Shown: positions 9,533-18,530, counted from the stretch's first letter. The stretch is DNA of 36,353 nt from Streptomyces flavochromogenes (GCF_000717595.1 NZ_JNZO01000047.1:1-36353); one strand, 5' to 3'. The notes: generated by a model not told the origin, from the letters alone. Numbers and translations are program-made.

Positions 9533-9560
9533 GTCCCGGAAACGGCAACAAAGATTGTTC
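9533..9560 (+). promoter_or_regulatory. 28-bp repeated element, copy 1 (upstream of dithiol oxidase)
   Basis: Reads GTCCCGGAAACGGCAACAA then AGATTGTTC, ending 43 bases before the ATG of the thioredoxin-reductase-like gene. Two near-identical copies lie upstream of the MFS exporter (23739-23766) and a methyltransferase (26699-26726), in the same orientation relative to the gene. The inner part (GGCAACAA...TTGTYC) is an imperfect palindrome. Its position fits a promoter with overlapping operator. Confidence 0.65.
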
Positions 9561-9603
9561 TGGATTCCGGGTGGGCCGCACCCTGGCGGCGGAGGTGATC
9601 GCC

Positions 9604-10587
9604 ATGACCGGCGCCCACAAGGAAAACAGTGTTCGAACCTCGTACGACGTGATCGTCATAGGCGGCGGGGCGGGTGGGCTCAATGCCGCGCTCGTGCTCG
9701 CGCGGGCGCGGCGCAGTGTCGCCGTCGTCGACGCCGGGGAGCCCCGTAACGCTCCTTCGGCCCACATGCACAGCTTCCTCTCCCGTGACGGAGTGTCGCC
9801 GCTGACCGTGCTCGAGACCGGGCGGGCCGAGATCGCGCGCTACGGGGCCGTGCGGATCGAGGGGCGCGTCGACCAGGTCGAGGCGCGTGACGAGGGCGGC
9901 TTCGTCGTGCGGCTCGACGGCGGTGCTTCGCTCGACGCGCGGCACGTCGTGCTCGCCACGGGACTGCGCGACCAGCTGCCCGAGATCCCCGGAGTGCGGG
10001 CGCTGTGGGGTGGGGACGTGCACTTCTGCCCGTACTGCCACGGTTACGAGGTGCGGGACCAGCGGATCGTCGTGCTCGGTGTTCATCCGGCCTCCGCCGG
10101 ACAGGCGCTGCTGCTGCGACAGTGGTCGCACGACGTCGTGTACGTCTCCCACGACCGGCCGCTCGGTGACGACGAGCGTGAGCGCATGGACGCCCGCGGC
10201 GTTCAGGTGGTCGAGGGGTCCGTGGCCACCCTGCTCAGCAAGGACGGGCGCCTTCACGCCGTAGAGCTCACCGACGGCCGCACCGTCGACTGCGCCGGTG
10301 TCTTCCTCTTCCCGAAGATGAGTCCGAACGACTCCGCCCTCGACGGGCTGGGCTGCGAGCGCGACGAGCAGGGCTGGCTGGTCACCGACCGTGCGGGGCG
10401 CACCAGTCGCCCCGGCCTCTGGGCCGTCGGCAACGTGGTGGACTCCCGCGCCCAGGCCGTCACCGCGGCCGGCATGGGGGCCGCGGCCGCGTTCGCGCTC
10501 AACCACGACCTGGTCGACGAGGAGATCCAGAGGGATCTCCTGGCCCATCGGGCCTCCCAGGACGAAGGGGCCGTCCCCGCGGCCTGA
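9604..10587 (+). CDS. hlmI: Thioredoxin-reductase-like FAD dithiol oxidase (HlmI/GliT type)
   Basis: 327 residues. An N-terminal FAD motif VIVIGGGAGGLNAA is followed by a CxxC redox pair in HFCPYCHGYEV (about residue 140), then an FAD-binding end VGNVVDSRAQAVTAAGMGAA. Its size and architecture match low-molecular-weight thioredoxin-reductase homologues such as HlmI and GliT, which close the disulphide of holomycin and gliotoxin. The ATG was chosen because GGAGG lies eight bases upstream. It sits beside the dithiolopyrrolone core operon and carries the 28-bp element shared with two other likely protection genes. Generic relatives next to XRE-cupin regulators are common in Streptomyces, so the HlmI role is inferred from context. 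Confidence 0.85.
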   Translation: MTGAHKENSVRTSYDVIVIGGGAGGLNAALVLARARRSVAVVDAGEPRNAPSAHMHSFLSRDGVSPLTVLETGRAEIARYGAVRIEGRVDQVEARDEGGFVVRLDGGASLDARHVVLATGLRDQLPEIPGVRALWGGDVHFCPYCHGYEVRDQRIVVLGVHPASAGQALLLRQWSHDVVYVSHDRPLGDDERERMDARGVQVVEGSVATLLSKDGRLHAVELTDGRTVDCAGVFLFPKMSPNDSALDGLGCERDEQGWLVTDRAGRTSRPGLWAVGNVVDSRAQAVTAAGMGAAAAFALNHDLVDEEIQRDLLAHRASQDEGAVPAA

Positions 10588-10632
10588 TTCTCCGTCCTTC
10601 CGGCGTCCGTCCGTGCGCCGCCTCCCCCTCCT

Positions 10633-10666
10633 CGCCCGTCTCCGGCTCAGTCGCCGGAGGCGGGCG
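10633..10666. terminator. Bidirectional terminator overlapping the XRE stop codon
   Basis: A 14-bp stem (one T-G wobble) with a 6-base loop between two convergent genes. The stop codon of the minus-strand XRE gene lies in the loop. Confidence 0.75.
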
Positions 10667-11249
10667 TTCGGCCTGTCGGCCTGGCGCGGATGTGCATGCG
10701 TTCGCCCTGGCGTCCGAAGAGGCTGAGGACCTCGACCGAGCCCTGTCCCGTGCTGCCGAACCAGTGCGGCAGCCGGGTGTCGAACTCGGCCACCTCACCC
10801 GGGTCCAGGACGATGTCGTGGTCGGCCAGGACGAGCCGGAGCCGTCCGGAGAGCACGTACAGCCACTCGTATCCCTCGTGGGTGCACAGCTCCGGTGTGT
10901 CGCGGCCGGCCGGGAGGACCATCTTGTAGCTCTGCAGCGGGCCCGGCTGCCGGGTCAGCGGCAGCACCGTGTTGCCGTTCACCGCGTGCGGCTTGAGCCG
11001 GACCCTCGGGTCGCCCACGTCTGGGGCACCGACCAGTTCGTCGATCGGGACCTGGTGGGCCTGGGCGATGGGCAGCAGCAGTTCCAGGCTGGGGCGGCGC
11101 TGGCCGGCCTCCAGGCGCGAGAGGGTGCTCTTGGAGATTCCGGTGACCTCCGACAGGGCGGCGAGGGTGACACCGCGGGCGGTGCGCAACCGCTTGAGTC
11201 GGGGACCGACCGCGGACAGGGCCTGGGCGATGGGCGAGGGCTGCTCCAC
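10647..11249 (-). CDS. XRE-family regulator with C-terminal cupin domain
   Basis: About 200 residues. An N-terminal helix-turn-helix (LKRLRTARGVTLAALSE, then TGISKSTLSRLEAGQRRPSL) is followed by a cupin-2 domain (HEGYEWLYVLSGRLRLVL, LDPGEVAEFDTRLPHWF). Such proteins usually sense a small ligand in the cupin and repress or activate neighbours. The start is GTG at 11249: the nearest ATG upstream is out of frame and no strong ribosome site is seen. It is convergent with the dithiol oxidase gene and its stop codon sits in the shared terminator. The ligand cannot be told from sequence. It is a candidate reader of the 28-bp element, but that is a guess. Confidence 0.88.
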   Translation of the reverse strand: MEQPSPIAQALSAVGPRLKRLRTARGVTLAALSEVTGISKSTLSRLEAGQRRPSLELLLPIAQAHQVPIDELVGAPDVGDPRVRLKPHAVNGNTVLPLTRQPGPLQSYKMVLPAGRDTPELCTHEGYEWLYVLSGRLRLVLADHDIVLDPGEVAEFDTRLPHWFGSTGQGSVEVLSLFGRQGERMHIRARPTGRTPASGD

Positions 11250-11250
11250 G

Positions 11251-11290
11251 CCGTCATTACATGCACTTGTTCCGGAATTTGCAAAGGGAG
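11251..11290 (-). promoter_or_regulatory. AT-rich upstream region of XRE gene with TTCCGGAA palindrome
   Basis: Directly upstream of the XRE start is a short AT-rich patch containing the 8-bp palindrome TTCCGGAA (about 11270-11277). It is a plausible promoter and autoregulatory site, but no firm -35/-10 pair can be assigned. Confidence 0.3.
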
Positions 11291-11367
11291 GTGCTGTTTT
11301 CGGACGTCGATGTGGCGGCCGTCCAGGCACGCCCCTTCGCGTGGCCCACGCCTGCCCCACGCGTGCG

Positions 11368-11411
11368 CCCCGCCCGTCGCGCGCCGGGGGTGGGGCGCGC
11401 GGCGGACGGGG
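11368..11411. terminator. Terminator after the NRPS-ACAD operon
   Basis: An 18-bp stem with one mismatch and one wobble around an 8-base loop, about 70 bases beyond the acyl-CoA dehydrogenase stop codon. Confidence 0.7.
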
Positions 11412-11478
11412 CGGGTCCCGCTGCAGAGGTTCTGCGTCAGAGGCCTGGTGCCGGCGGCCTCGCATCGGGGGCCGTGCG

Positions 11479-12639
11479 TCAGAGGCCCAGTGAGCGGCCG
11501 ATGAGTTCCTTCATCACCTCCGTCGTCCCGCCGTAGATGGTCTGCACCCGGCTGTTGGCCCACTCCCGGGAGATCGCGCTCTCCTTGAGGTAGCCGAAAC
11601 CGCCGTGGATCTGGAGGCAGCGGTTGGCGATGTCCACCTGGAGCTCGGTCGTCCACCACTTCACCTTCGCGGCGTCCGTCACCGACAGGCGGCCCGCGTC
11701 GAGCTCCGTGATGCAGTGGTCGACAAAGACCTGAGCGATCGTCAGCTCGGTTTCCATCGTCGCCAGTTGGAAGCGATTGTGCTGAAAGGTGCCTATCGGC
11801 CGGCCGAAGGCCTCGCGGGTCTTCGCGTACTCCAGCGTGTCGGCGAGCATCCGTTCCGCCGCCCCCACCGCCACGGTCGCGATGCTGAGCCGCTCCCGGG
11901 GCAGTCCGGCCATCATGTAGGCGAGGCCGGCGTTCTCCTTGCCGATCAGGTTCTCGGCCGGCACCCGGCAGTCGTCGAAGAACAGCTCGCAGGTGTCGCT
12001 GGCGTGCCAGCCGAGCTTCTCCATGCGCCGGCCGCGGGTCAGCCCGGGCGTGCCGCGCTCCACCACCAGCAGGCTGATGCCCTGGGCGCCGCGGTCGGGG
12101 GCGGTCTTCGCCGCGACCACGACGACGTCGGCGTTCTCGCCGTTGGTGATGAAGGTCTTCTGCCCGTTGAGGACGTACGCGTCCCCGTCCCGTACCGCGG
12201 TCGTCCGGATGTCGGCGACGTTGGAGCCGGCGTCCGGCTCGCTCATCGCGATGGCGGCGATCAGTTCGCCCGCGCACAGTCCGGGCAGCCAGCGTTTGCG
12301 CTGGTCCTCGGTGGTCCGGTCGGCGAGGTACGTGGCGATGACGTCGTTGTGCGCCACGAAGCCGGGCGCGGTGGCCCGGGCCCACATGATCTCCCGCTGG
12401 AACACCGCCGGATAGCGGTAGTCCGGCTCGCCGCCTCCGCCGTACGCCGGGTCGACGCCGATGCCGAGGAGTCCGGCCCGGCCCGCCGCCCGCCACACCG
12501 AGCGGTCGACGATGCCCTCGCGTTCCCAGCGGGCGTGGTGCGGGAGGACCTCGCGGTGCAGGAACTCCCGGCAGGTTTCCCGGAACTGTTCGTGCTCCGG
12601 CTGGTATCGCGACCGCGGGCCGCTCGTGCTCCGCGCCAT
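11479..12639 (-). CDS. hlmB: Acyl-CoA dehydrogenase (HlmB-like)
   Basis: 386 residues, full length for the family. Landmarks are AMSEPDAGSN, NGQKTFITNG, LQIHGGFGYLKE and YGGTTEVMKE, the last carrying the catalytic Glu position. Acyl-CoA dehydrogenases take two hydrogens from the alpha and beta carbons of thioesters using FAD. In the holomycin pathway the homologue HlmB is one of the flavoenzymes proposed to oxidise the PCP-bound Cys-Cys chain. It is the last gene of a tight operon: NRPS, GMC oxidoreductase, thioesterase, then this gene three bases after the thioesterase stop. That order matches the hlm cluster. Confidence 0.93.
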   Translation of the reverse strand: MARSTSGPRSRYQPEHEQFRETCREFLHREVLPHHARWEREGIVDRSVWRAAGRAGLLGIGVDPAYGGGGEPDYRYPAVFQREIMWARATAPGFVAHNDVIATYLADRTTEDQRKRWLPGLCAGELIAAIAMSEPDAGSNVADIRTTAVRDGDAYVLNGQKTFITNGENADVVVVAAKTAPDRGAQGISLLVVERGTPGLTRGRRMEKLGWHASDTCELFFDDCRVPAENLIGKENAGLAYMMAGLPRERLSIATVAVGAAERMLADTLEYAKTREAFGRPIGTFQHNRFQLATMETELTIAQVFVDHCITELDAGRLSVTDAAKVKWWTTELQVDIANRCLQIHGGFGYLKESAISREWANSRVQTIYGGTTEVMKELIGRSLGL

Positions 12640-12642
12640 GAC

Positions 12643-13398
12643 TCAGCCCTTCCCGGGGTCGGTGTCGTCGCCGATGATCGTCAGCGTCTCCTCGGGGTGC
12701 TGGACCGCGGCGAAGTGGCCGCCCTCGATCTCCACCCGGCGGACGGGCGCGGAGCTGTGCGCCGACCACGGCCAGACCCGCTCCGGTGGGGCGTGCACGT
12801 CCTCGCGCGCGGCGATCAGGGTCAGCGGGAAGTCCACCCGCAGGCCCGCCGCCTCGCGGGCGAACTCCGCCCGGACGCAGTCGTCCTCGCGGAGCATCCG
12901 GAGCAGGATCCGGCTCATCGTCGGTTCGGCGAGCACCGCGGGCGGAGTCCCGCCGTCGGCCGCCGTACGGGCGAGGAGCTCGTCGTCGGGGACGGCGGCG
13001 AGCAGCGCACCCGGCCGCTGGAGCGCCGGCGGTACGGCCCCCGAGAGCACCGACCGCACCGGCGCCACGCCGGTCTGCCGGGCGACGTGCTCGGCCACCG
13101 CGAGGCTCATGGTGGCGCCGAAGCTGTGCCCGAACGTCGCCCAGCGCAGCCCGGGGCACCGCTCGCGCTCGGCGAGCAGATCGGCCACCACCTGCTCGGC
13201 CATGGCCCGTACCAGTCCGTGGTAGTTGACCGCCTTGCGCTCCTGGCGGCGCGCGCCGCGGCCGGGCGCGTCCACGCCCCGGATCCGCAGCTGCGGCTCG
13301 CCGAGGGTCTGCCAGCCGCGGTAGACCTGCGAGGTCGCCCCGGCATGCGGGAAACAGTAGAGCCGCACCGGAGGGCTCGTGACAGGGTGCACGGTCAT
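12643..13398 (-). CDS. hlmC: Type II thioesterase (HlmC-like)
   Basis: 251 residues, alpha/beta hydrolase of the type II thioesterase group. It has YCFPHAGA near the start, the nucleophile elbow FGHSFGATMS (Ser about residue 90) and the active-site His in GGHFAA near the C-terminus. Such enzymes free misprimed carrier proteins or release products. The core NRPS has no fused thioesterase, so this or the second thioesterase at 26.7-27.5 kb may release the product. The start codon overlaps the GMC stop (ATGA). Matches HlmC by position and type. Confidence 0.9.
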   Translation of the reverse strand: MTVHPVTSPPVRLYCFPHAGATSQVYRGWQTLGEPQLRIRGVDAPGRGARRQERKAVNYHGLVRAMAEQVVADLLAERERCPGLRWATFGHSFGATMSLAVAEHVARQTGVAPVRSVLSGAVPPALQRPGALLAAVPDDELLARTAADGGTPPAVLAEPTMSRILLRMLREDDCVRAEFAREAAGLRVDFPLTLIAAREDVHAPPERVWPWSAHSSAPVRRVEIEGGHFAAVQHPEETLTIIGDDTDPGKG

Positions 13399-15035
13399 TC
13401 CTTCATGCTCCGGGCCAGCTTCTCGGCCAGCATCAGGGTGGTCAGATTGGTGGGGGCGCTGGGGATGACGGGGAAGAGCGAGGCGTCGGCGATCCGCAGG
13501 TTCTCGGTGCCGTGGACCCGGCCCTCCTGGTCGGCGACGGCGTACGGGTCGGAGTCCGGGCCCATCCGGCACGAACCGGCGGCGTGCCAGCCGGGGTTCA
13601 TGATGTGGCGGACCCCGCTGCGCAGCACGCCGTCGTTGGCGACCATGCGGTCGCTCCAGAACTGCGTGCGTGTCAGCCGGGCGGACAGCCCCGGGGAACG
13701 CAGGAAGCCCCATGCCCTGCGGACGCCGTGGCAGAGACGCTCGACGTCCTCGGGGTCGGTCCCGAGGCCGAGTTCGATGACCGGGGAGGCGAGCGGGTCG
13801 GCGCTGTCGAGGAAGACCCGGCCGCGGGAACGGGGACGGAGCAGCATCACGGACATGCCGACGACCAGGGGCCAGCCCAGCCGGTCGACGAAACCCGGGA
13901 TGGTGTGGCTCTCCACGTTGTTGAGGAGCCCCATCTGGACGTCGACGTCGTCGTCGAAGCCGCTGCTCATACGGGCCGCAACCTGGCGCCAGGGCAGGCC
14001 CGGCGTGCACACGCCGTCGGCCGGCCGGGACCAGATGACGACGGACGGGTGGTCCACCAGGTCGCGGCCCACGCCGGGAAGGTCGACGACCGGGTCGATG
14101 CCGAGGGCGCCGAGCAGGGCCGCGTCGCCGACGCCGGAGCGCTGGAGGACCACGGGGGTGCCGACGGCCCCGGCGGCGAGGATCACGTGCCGGGCCCGGA
14201 CGGTGTCGAGCCGCCCGTCCCGTTCGGTCTCCACGCCGACGGCGCGGCTCCGGTCCTTGGGGTCGAACAGCACCCGGGTGACCCGTACGCCGGGACGCAC
14301 GTGGAGGTGGGGCAGGTCGCGGGCGTCGGAGAGGAAGGCGGTGGCGGCGTCGATGCGCTCGCCCTCGACCGTGTTGCCGGGGATCGGGCCGACGCCGGCC
14401 TCCTCCCCGGAGTTGAGGTCGGGGAGGTCGGTGACGCCCTGGCGGGTGCACTCCCCCCAGAAGGCGGCGTCCAGGGCGTGGACCCGATCGCGCGGGGTCC
14501 GTCGGATCGGGAGCGGGCCTCCGTCTCCGTGCCGGGGGTGGTCGGGGTGGTCGACGTCGTTCTCGATGGCCTTGTAGAAGGGCAGCACCTTGTCCCAGGA
14601 CCAGTCGGGGTTGCCCTGCTCCGCCCAGGCGGCGAAGTCACGGGGCAGCCCGCGCAGGGCGATGGCGCCGTTGACGGCGGAGCCGCCTCCGACGACCTTG
14701 CCGAGCTGGTAGGGGAAGCGTTCCCAGAGGGCCCGGGCCGGGTTCCCGGTGCCGTCACCGCCCTTGAGCAGGTCCTCCAGACGGCCGCTGCTGCGGAGGT
14801 TGGCCCGGTAGTCCCAGTTGAACCCGGCGAGGACGAGCCGTCCGGCGTCGGCCAGCGGGTGGGCACGGTCGCGGGGGACCGGCTGGTCGGGTCCGGCCTC
14901 CAGAAGCAGGACGGTGCCGGAGTCGCGGGCGGCCAGCCGTGCGGCGACGAGCGCGCCGGCGGAGCCGCCGCCGACGACGACGTGGTCCCATTCGGCCACG
15001 GTGGAGTCCGGGGTCGGGGCGGGCGTCGTGGTCAT
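13395..15035 (-). CDS. hlmD: GMC-family FAD oxidoreductase (HlmD-like)
   Basis: 546 residues. The N-terminal FAD loop HVVVGGGSAGALVAARLA, the second GMC signature region (KVVGGGSAVNGAIALRG) and the C-terminal active-site block NPGWHAAGSCRMG with NLTTLMLAEK place it in the glucose-methanol-choline family. In holomycin biosynthesis HlmD is thought to oxidise the peptidyl intermediate. The start overlaps the NRPS stop codon (ATGA), so it is co-translated with the synthetase. Confidence 0.92.
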   Translation of the reverse strand: MTTTPAPTPDSTVAEWDHVVVGGGSAGALVAARLAARDSGTVLLLEAGPDQPVPRDRAHPLADAGRLVLAGFNWDYRANLRSSGRLEDLLKGGDGTGNPARALWERFPYQLGKVVGGGSAVNGAIALRGLPRDFAAWAEQGNPDWSWDKVLPFYKAIENDVDHPDHPRHGDGGPLPIRRTPRDRVHALDAAFWGECTRQGVTDLPDLNSGEEAGVGPIPGNTVEGERIDAATAFLSDARDLPHLHVRPGVRVTRVLFDPKDRSRAVGVETERDGRLDTVRARHVILAAGAVGTPVVLQRSGVGDAALLGALGIDPVVDLPGVGRDLVDHPSVVIWSRPADGVCTPGLPWRQVAARMSSGFDDDVDVQMGLLNNVESHTIPGFVDRLGWPLVVGMSVMLLRPRSRGRVFLDSADPLASPVIELGLGTDPEDVERLCHGVRRAWGFLRSPGLSARLTRTQFWSDRMVANDGVLRSGVRHIMNPGWHAAGSCRMGPDSDPYAVADQEGRVHGTENLRIADASLFPVIPSAPTNLTTLMLAEKLARSMKE

Positions 15036-18000
15036 GCCGCGGACCCCTTGGACTCCTCGGATCGGACGGGCTCCTCGAAGACCGTGGACCCCTCCGACTC
15101 CGCCGCCGGGGCGATCAGTTCGGCGAAGGACGAGATCGACGCGTTCATGAAGAGGCCCTCGACCATCTCCTGCTCCATGTCCGCCTCGATCCCGAACTCC
15201 GCGCGCAGGACCGTGAGCAGGCCGACCGCGTGCAGCGAGTCGCCGCCGATGTCGAAGAAACCCTCCTCGACGCCGAAGTCGCCGTGGCCGAGCTGCTGGG
15301 ACCAGAGTGCGAAGAGCCGCTCCTCGACCCGGCTGCGCGGGGCGACCCGGGTGCCGGTGGTCTCCGCGTCGTCGTTCCACGGCGTGGGAAGCGCCTTGTG
15401 GTCGATCTTCCCGTTGGTGGTCAGCGGCAGGGTCTCCAGGGTGAGGAAGCGGCTGGGCACCATGTAGCCGGGCAGTGCGGCGGCGAGCGCCTCGCGCAGC
15501 TCGGCCGGGTCCGGCGTGGCGCCCGCCTCGGGCACCACGTACGCCGCGATCTGCCGCTGTCCGGTACGGGCGTGGGCGGGCGCGGTGACGAGGGCGGTGC
15601 GCACCTCGGGCCGGCGCAGCAGCGCGGCCTCGATCTCGCCGAGCTCGACGCGATACCCGTTGATCTTCACCTGGAAGTCCTCGCGGCCGAGGATCTCGAT
15701 GTCGCCGCCCGGCAGGTAGCGGCCGAGGTCACCGGTCCGGTAGATCCGCTCCCCGGTGACCGGGTGGACCGGGAAGCGTTCGGCGGTGCGCCCGGGGTCG
15801 CCGAGGTAGCCCTGGGCCACGCCGGTGCCGCCGATGTGGATCTCGCCCGTGACTCCGACGGGCGACGGCTCCTGCCACTGGTTGAGGACGTGCATGGTCT
15901 GGTTGGCGAGCGGCTTGCCGTACGGGATGCTCGACCACTCCGGCCGGACGGTCTCGACGGGGTGGTGGATCGACCAGATGGAGCCCTCCGTGGCGCCGCC
16001 GAGGCTGATCACCCGCATCGCGGGGAGCTTCTCGCGGATCCGGGCCGGCAGGTCGACGGGGATCCAGTCGCCGCTGAGCAGGGCGAGGCGGAGCCGGCAG
16101 CCGCGGGGCACCGGGCCGTCGCCCAGGGCGTCGATCCACATCCGCATGGGCGCGGGCACGCTGTTCCAGATGGTCACCCCGTAGCGCCCGACGAGCTGGG
16201 ACCAGTGGGCGAGGTCGTTGCCGCGCGCCGGGTCGGGGACGACGACGGTGCCACCGGCGCCGAGCACACCGAAGAGGTCGTACACGGACAGGTCGAAGCC
16301 CGCCGGGGCGAGCGCCATGGTGCGGTCGTCCGGGCCGACGCCGAAGCGGCGGTTGATGTCCTGGACGGTGTTGGCGGCGCTGCGATGGGTGATCATCACG
16401 CCCTTGGGCTCACCGGTGGAGCCCGAGGTGAAGATGACGTACGCGAGGTCGTCGGGTCCCTGACGGCGTCCCGGCGACCACTCCGGGCAGGCCAGGGTCT
16501 CCGCGTCCTCGGGGGTCAGTACGGTCACGCCGTCCGGCCAGGGAAGCGACTCGCGCAGCTCGGGGTCGGTCACCACGGCCCGTACCGAGCAGCGGGCGAG
16601 CAGTTTCAGGCGCCGCTCCTCGGGCAGCTCGGGGTCGATGGCCACGTACGCGGCGCCGGTGTGCAGGACGCCGAGCAGAGCGGCGTACTGGGCGGCGCCG
16701 GGCCGCATCGACACGGCGACGATCTCGTTCGGGGCGGCGCCGGGGCTGCGGAGCAGCCGGTGGGCGATCCGGTGGGCGGACTCGGTCAGCTGCCGGTACG
16801 TGGTCTCCGTGCCGGGCGTGATCACCGCGGGCGCGTCGGGCGTGCGCAGGGCCGCCTCGGCGACCAGTTCGTGCAGGAGCGCGGCCGGGATGTCCTGGGT
16901 GGTGGCGTTGGCCAGGGCGCGCTCCTCGGCCTCCGCGGCCGGCAGCGGCACGATGCCGCGGGTGGCGTCCCAGAGCTCGGGCTCGTCGACGAGCCGGTCG
17001 AGCAGCGTCGAGTACGCCGAGAACATGGCCTCCAGGGTGCCGGCGGGGAACAGGCCCTCGACGGCGTTCCAGTTGACCGAGAGCCGGCCGTCGAGCTCCA
17101 GGATCTGGTTCTCCAGCCACACCTGCGGCGTGCGGCTGTGGTCGTGGACCAGGGCCCCGAAGGACTCCAGGCGGCCGGCGCCGGGCGCGCCCCTCCCGGC
17201 CCCGGCCCCGAGGGTGCTGGAGAAGACCACGGGCAGCGACGCCCGGCCGTCGTCCCTGCGGCGGGCCAGGTCGCGCAGCACGCGGATGCCCCCGTGCGGG
17301 TGCGCCAGGTCCTCCAGGAGACGCTGCTCCAGGTCACGGGCCCGCCGGGCGAAGTTCTCCTCGGGGCGGCCGCCGACGGCGAGCAGGCTCGGGTCGAGGA
17401 AGTTCCCGATGACGTCCTCGACCCGCGGGTGCAGGCCGAGCCGGTGGAACTGGGTGACGGTGAGGGTGAACTCCTGCCGCCTCGACCAGGTGCGGAGGAC
17501 TTCCGCGTAGGCGGCGAGCAGCACGCCGGACGCGGTCAGGCCGTGCCGCTCGGCCGCCGCCCGCAGCGCGGCCCAGCGTTCGGGGGCGAGCTGCGCCCGG
17601 TGCCGTACGAAGCGGGGGGTGCCGAGCTGCTCCGGCGCGGCGGCCAGGGGCAGTTCGGGGGCGCCCGGCAGGGAGTCCAGGCGGTCCGCCCAGTAGGCGG
17701 CGGACTCCCGGCCCAGGGCGTCCCCGCGCAGCTCCTCCCGCGCGAGGACGTAGTCGCGGAACGAGAGTTCCGACGGCTCGGGCCGCCACGCCGGGTCGTC
17801 GTGACATCGGCGCCATTCGTCCATGAGCCGGTACAGCCCGCGCATGTCGAGGAACAGCAGGTCCACGGCGACATGGAGGCGCATGCGGTCGTCGTCGAGC
17901 CGGGTGGCCCGGACATCGAGGAGCGGCGCCCGGTCCAACGGCAGCACCTGCTCCGTCAGTTCGGCGCGTACGCGCTCCAGCTCCGCCGTCCGCTCGGACT

Positions 18001-18367
18001 CGGGCCGGCCGCGCAGGTCCGTGACACGGATGACGTACGGCTCCACCTCGGCCACGGGGACGACGCGCTGGGTCTGGTCGGTCCCCGCCACCGTGCGCAG
18101 GGCCTCGTGGCGGTCGATCACGGTGCGCAGGGCCTCGGTGAGCCGGCCGGGGTCGAGAGCGGGACAGTCGAACTCCAGGTAGTACTGACTGGAGACGCCG
18201 CCCAGTTCGAGCCCCTTGTGGCGGCCGATCAGATACGCCTGCTGGATGTCGGTCAGCGGGAAGGGGTCGTGCCGGTGCTCCGGCTGCGGCTTGAGCTCGA
18301 GGAGCCGGTCCTCGTCCAGGCGGGGGTGACCGGCACCGCCGCGCAGCCTTGCGAAAAGATCCTCCAT
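15032..18367 (-). CDS. hlmE: NRPS, Cy-A(Cys)-PCP (HlmE-like)
   Basis: 1111 residues. A heterocyclisation-type (Cy) domain spans about 35-460; its core motif reads DLLFLD, the DxxxxD that replaces HHxxxDG. The adenylation domain (about 490-980) has FTSGSTGEPKG near 645 and INGYRVELGEIE near 900. Reading the pocket against GrsA gives D-L-Y-N-L-S-L-I-W(-K), the known cysteine code. A PCP with GGDSLHAV (Ser near 1042) ends it; there is no fused thioesterase. The same single-module Cy-A-PCP layout builds the Cys-Cys chain of holomycin (HlmE) iteratively. It is first in the operon with GMC, thioesterase and acyl-CoA dehydrogenase genes, and has a strong promoter with the 37-bp block upstream. Confidence 0.95.
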   Translation of the reverse strand: MEDLFARLRGGAGHPRLDEDRLLELKPQPEHRHDPFPLTDIQQAYLIGRHKGLELGGVSSQYYLEFDCPALDPGRLTEALRTVIDRHEALRTVAGTDQTQRVVPVAEVEPYVIRVTDLRGRPESERTAELERVRAELTEQVLPLDRAPLLDVRATRLDDDRMRLHVAVDLLFLDMRGLYRLMDEWRRCHDDPAWRPEPSELSFRDYVLAREELRGDALGRESAAYWADRLDSLPGAPELPLAAAPEQLGTPRFVRHRAQLAPERWAALRAAAERHGLTASGVLLAAYAEVLRTWSRRQEFTLTVTQFHRLGLHPRVEDVIGNFLDPSLLAVGGRPEENFARRARDLEQRLLEDLAHPHGGIRVLRDLARRRDDGRASLPVVFSSTLGAGAGRGAPGAGRLESFGALVHDHSRTPQVWLENQILELDGRLSVNWNAVEGLFPAGTLEAMFSAYSTLLDRLVDEPELWDATRGIVPLPAAEAEERALANATTQDIPAALLHELVAEAALRTPDAPAVITPGTETTYRQLTESAHRIAHRLLRSPGAAPNEIVAVSMRPGAAQYAALLGVLHTGAAYVAIDPELPEERRLKLLARCSVRAVVTDPELRESLPWPDGVTVLTPEDAETLACPEWSPGRRQGPDDLAYVIFTSGSTGEPKGVMITHRSAANTVQDINRRFGVGPDDRTMALAPAGFDLSVYDLFGVLGAGGTVVVPDPARGNDLAHWSQLVGRYGVTIWNSVPAPMRMWIDALGDGPVPRGCRLRLALLSGDWIPVDLPARIREKLPAMRVISLGGATEGSIWSIHHPVETVRPEWSSIPYGKPLANQTMHVLNQWQEPSPVGVTGEIHIGGTGVAQGYLGDPGRTAERFPVHPVTGERIYRTGDLGRYLPGGDIEILGREDFQVKINGYRVELGEIEAALLRRPEVRTALVTAPAHARTGQRQIAAYVVPEAGATPDPAELREALAAALPGYMVPSRFLTLETLPLTTNGKIDHKALPTPWNDDAETTGTRVAPRSRVEERLFALWSQQLGHGDFGVEEGFFDIGGDSLHAVGLLTVLRAEFGIEADMEQEMVEGLFMNASISSFAELIAPAAESEGSTVFEEPVRSEESKGSAA

Positions 18368-18469
18368 CGTCGTCCGTCCCTTTTCCTCGGATGCCCTGCC
18401 GGGCTTTCGGATGCCGTGCCCGGGTCCTCGGCCGCCCTGCCGGGCTTTCGAATTCCCTTGCGAGAAGCG

Positions 18470-18530
18470 ACGTTAGGCAGTGGGGGTAAACGGTCTCAAT
18501 ACGGTGGGACCGTAGGGACGACCGAAGGAT
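18470..18530 (-). promoter_or_regulatory. Cluster promoter with 37-bp block, copy A (NRPS operon)
   Basis: On the minus strand, -35 TTGAGA (18499-18494) and -10 TAACGT (18475-18470) are 18 bases apart, giving a leader of about 95 bases to the NRPS start. Directly upstream of the -35 is a block (18494-18530) nearly identical to those before the SARP gene and the lone condensation gene. It holds a TACGGT-CCC-ACCGTA palindrome and a 12-bp spaced CGGTC direct repeat. Overlap with the -35 suggests an activator that touches RNA polymerase. The divergent flavoprotein gene may share it. Confidence 0.7.

Noticed and set aside
6919..10548. 1209-codon open frame on the minus strand
   Set aside because: Antisense to the ABC subunit 2 and dithiol oxidase genes; low-complexity translation of a GC-rich shadow frame with no family motifs.
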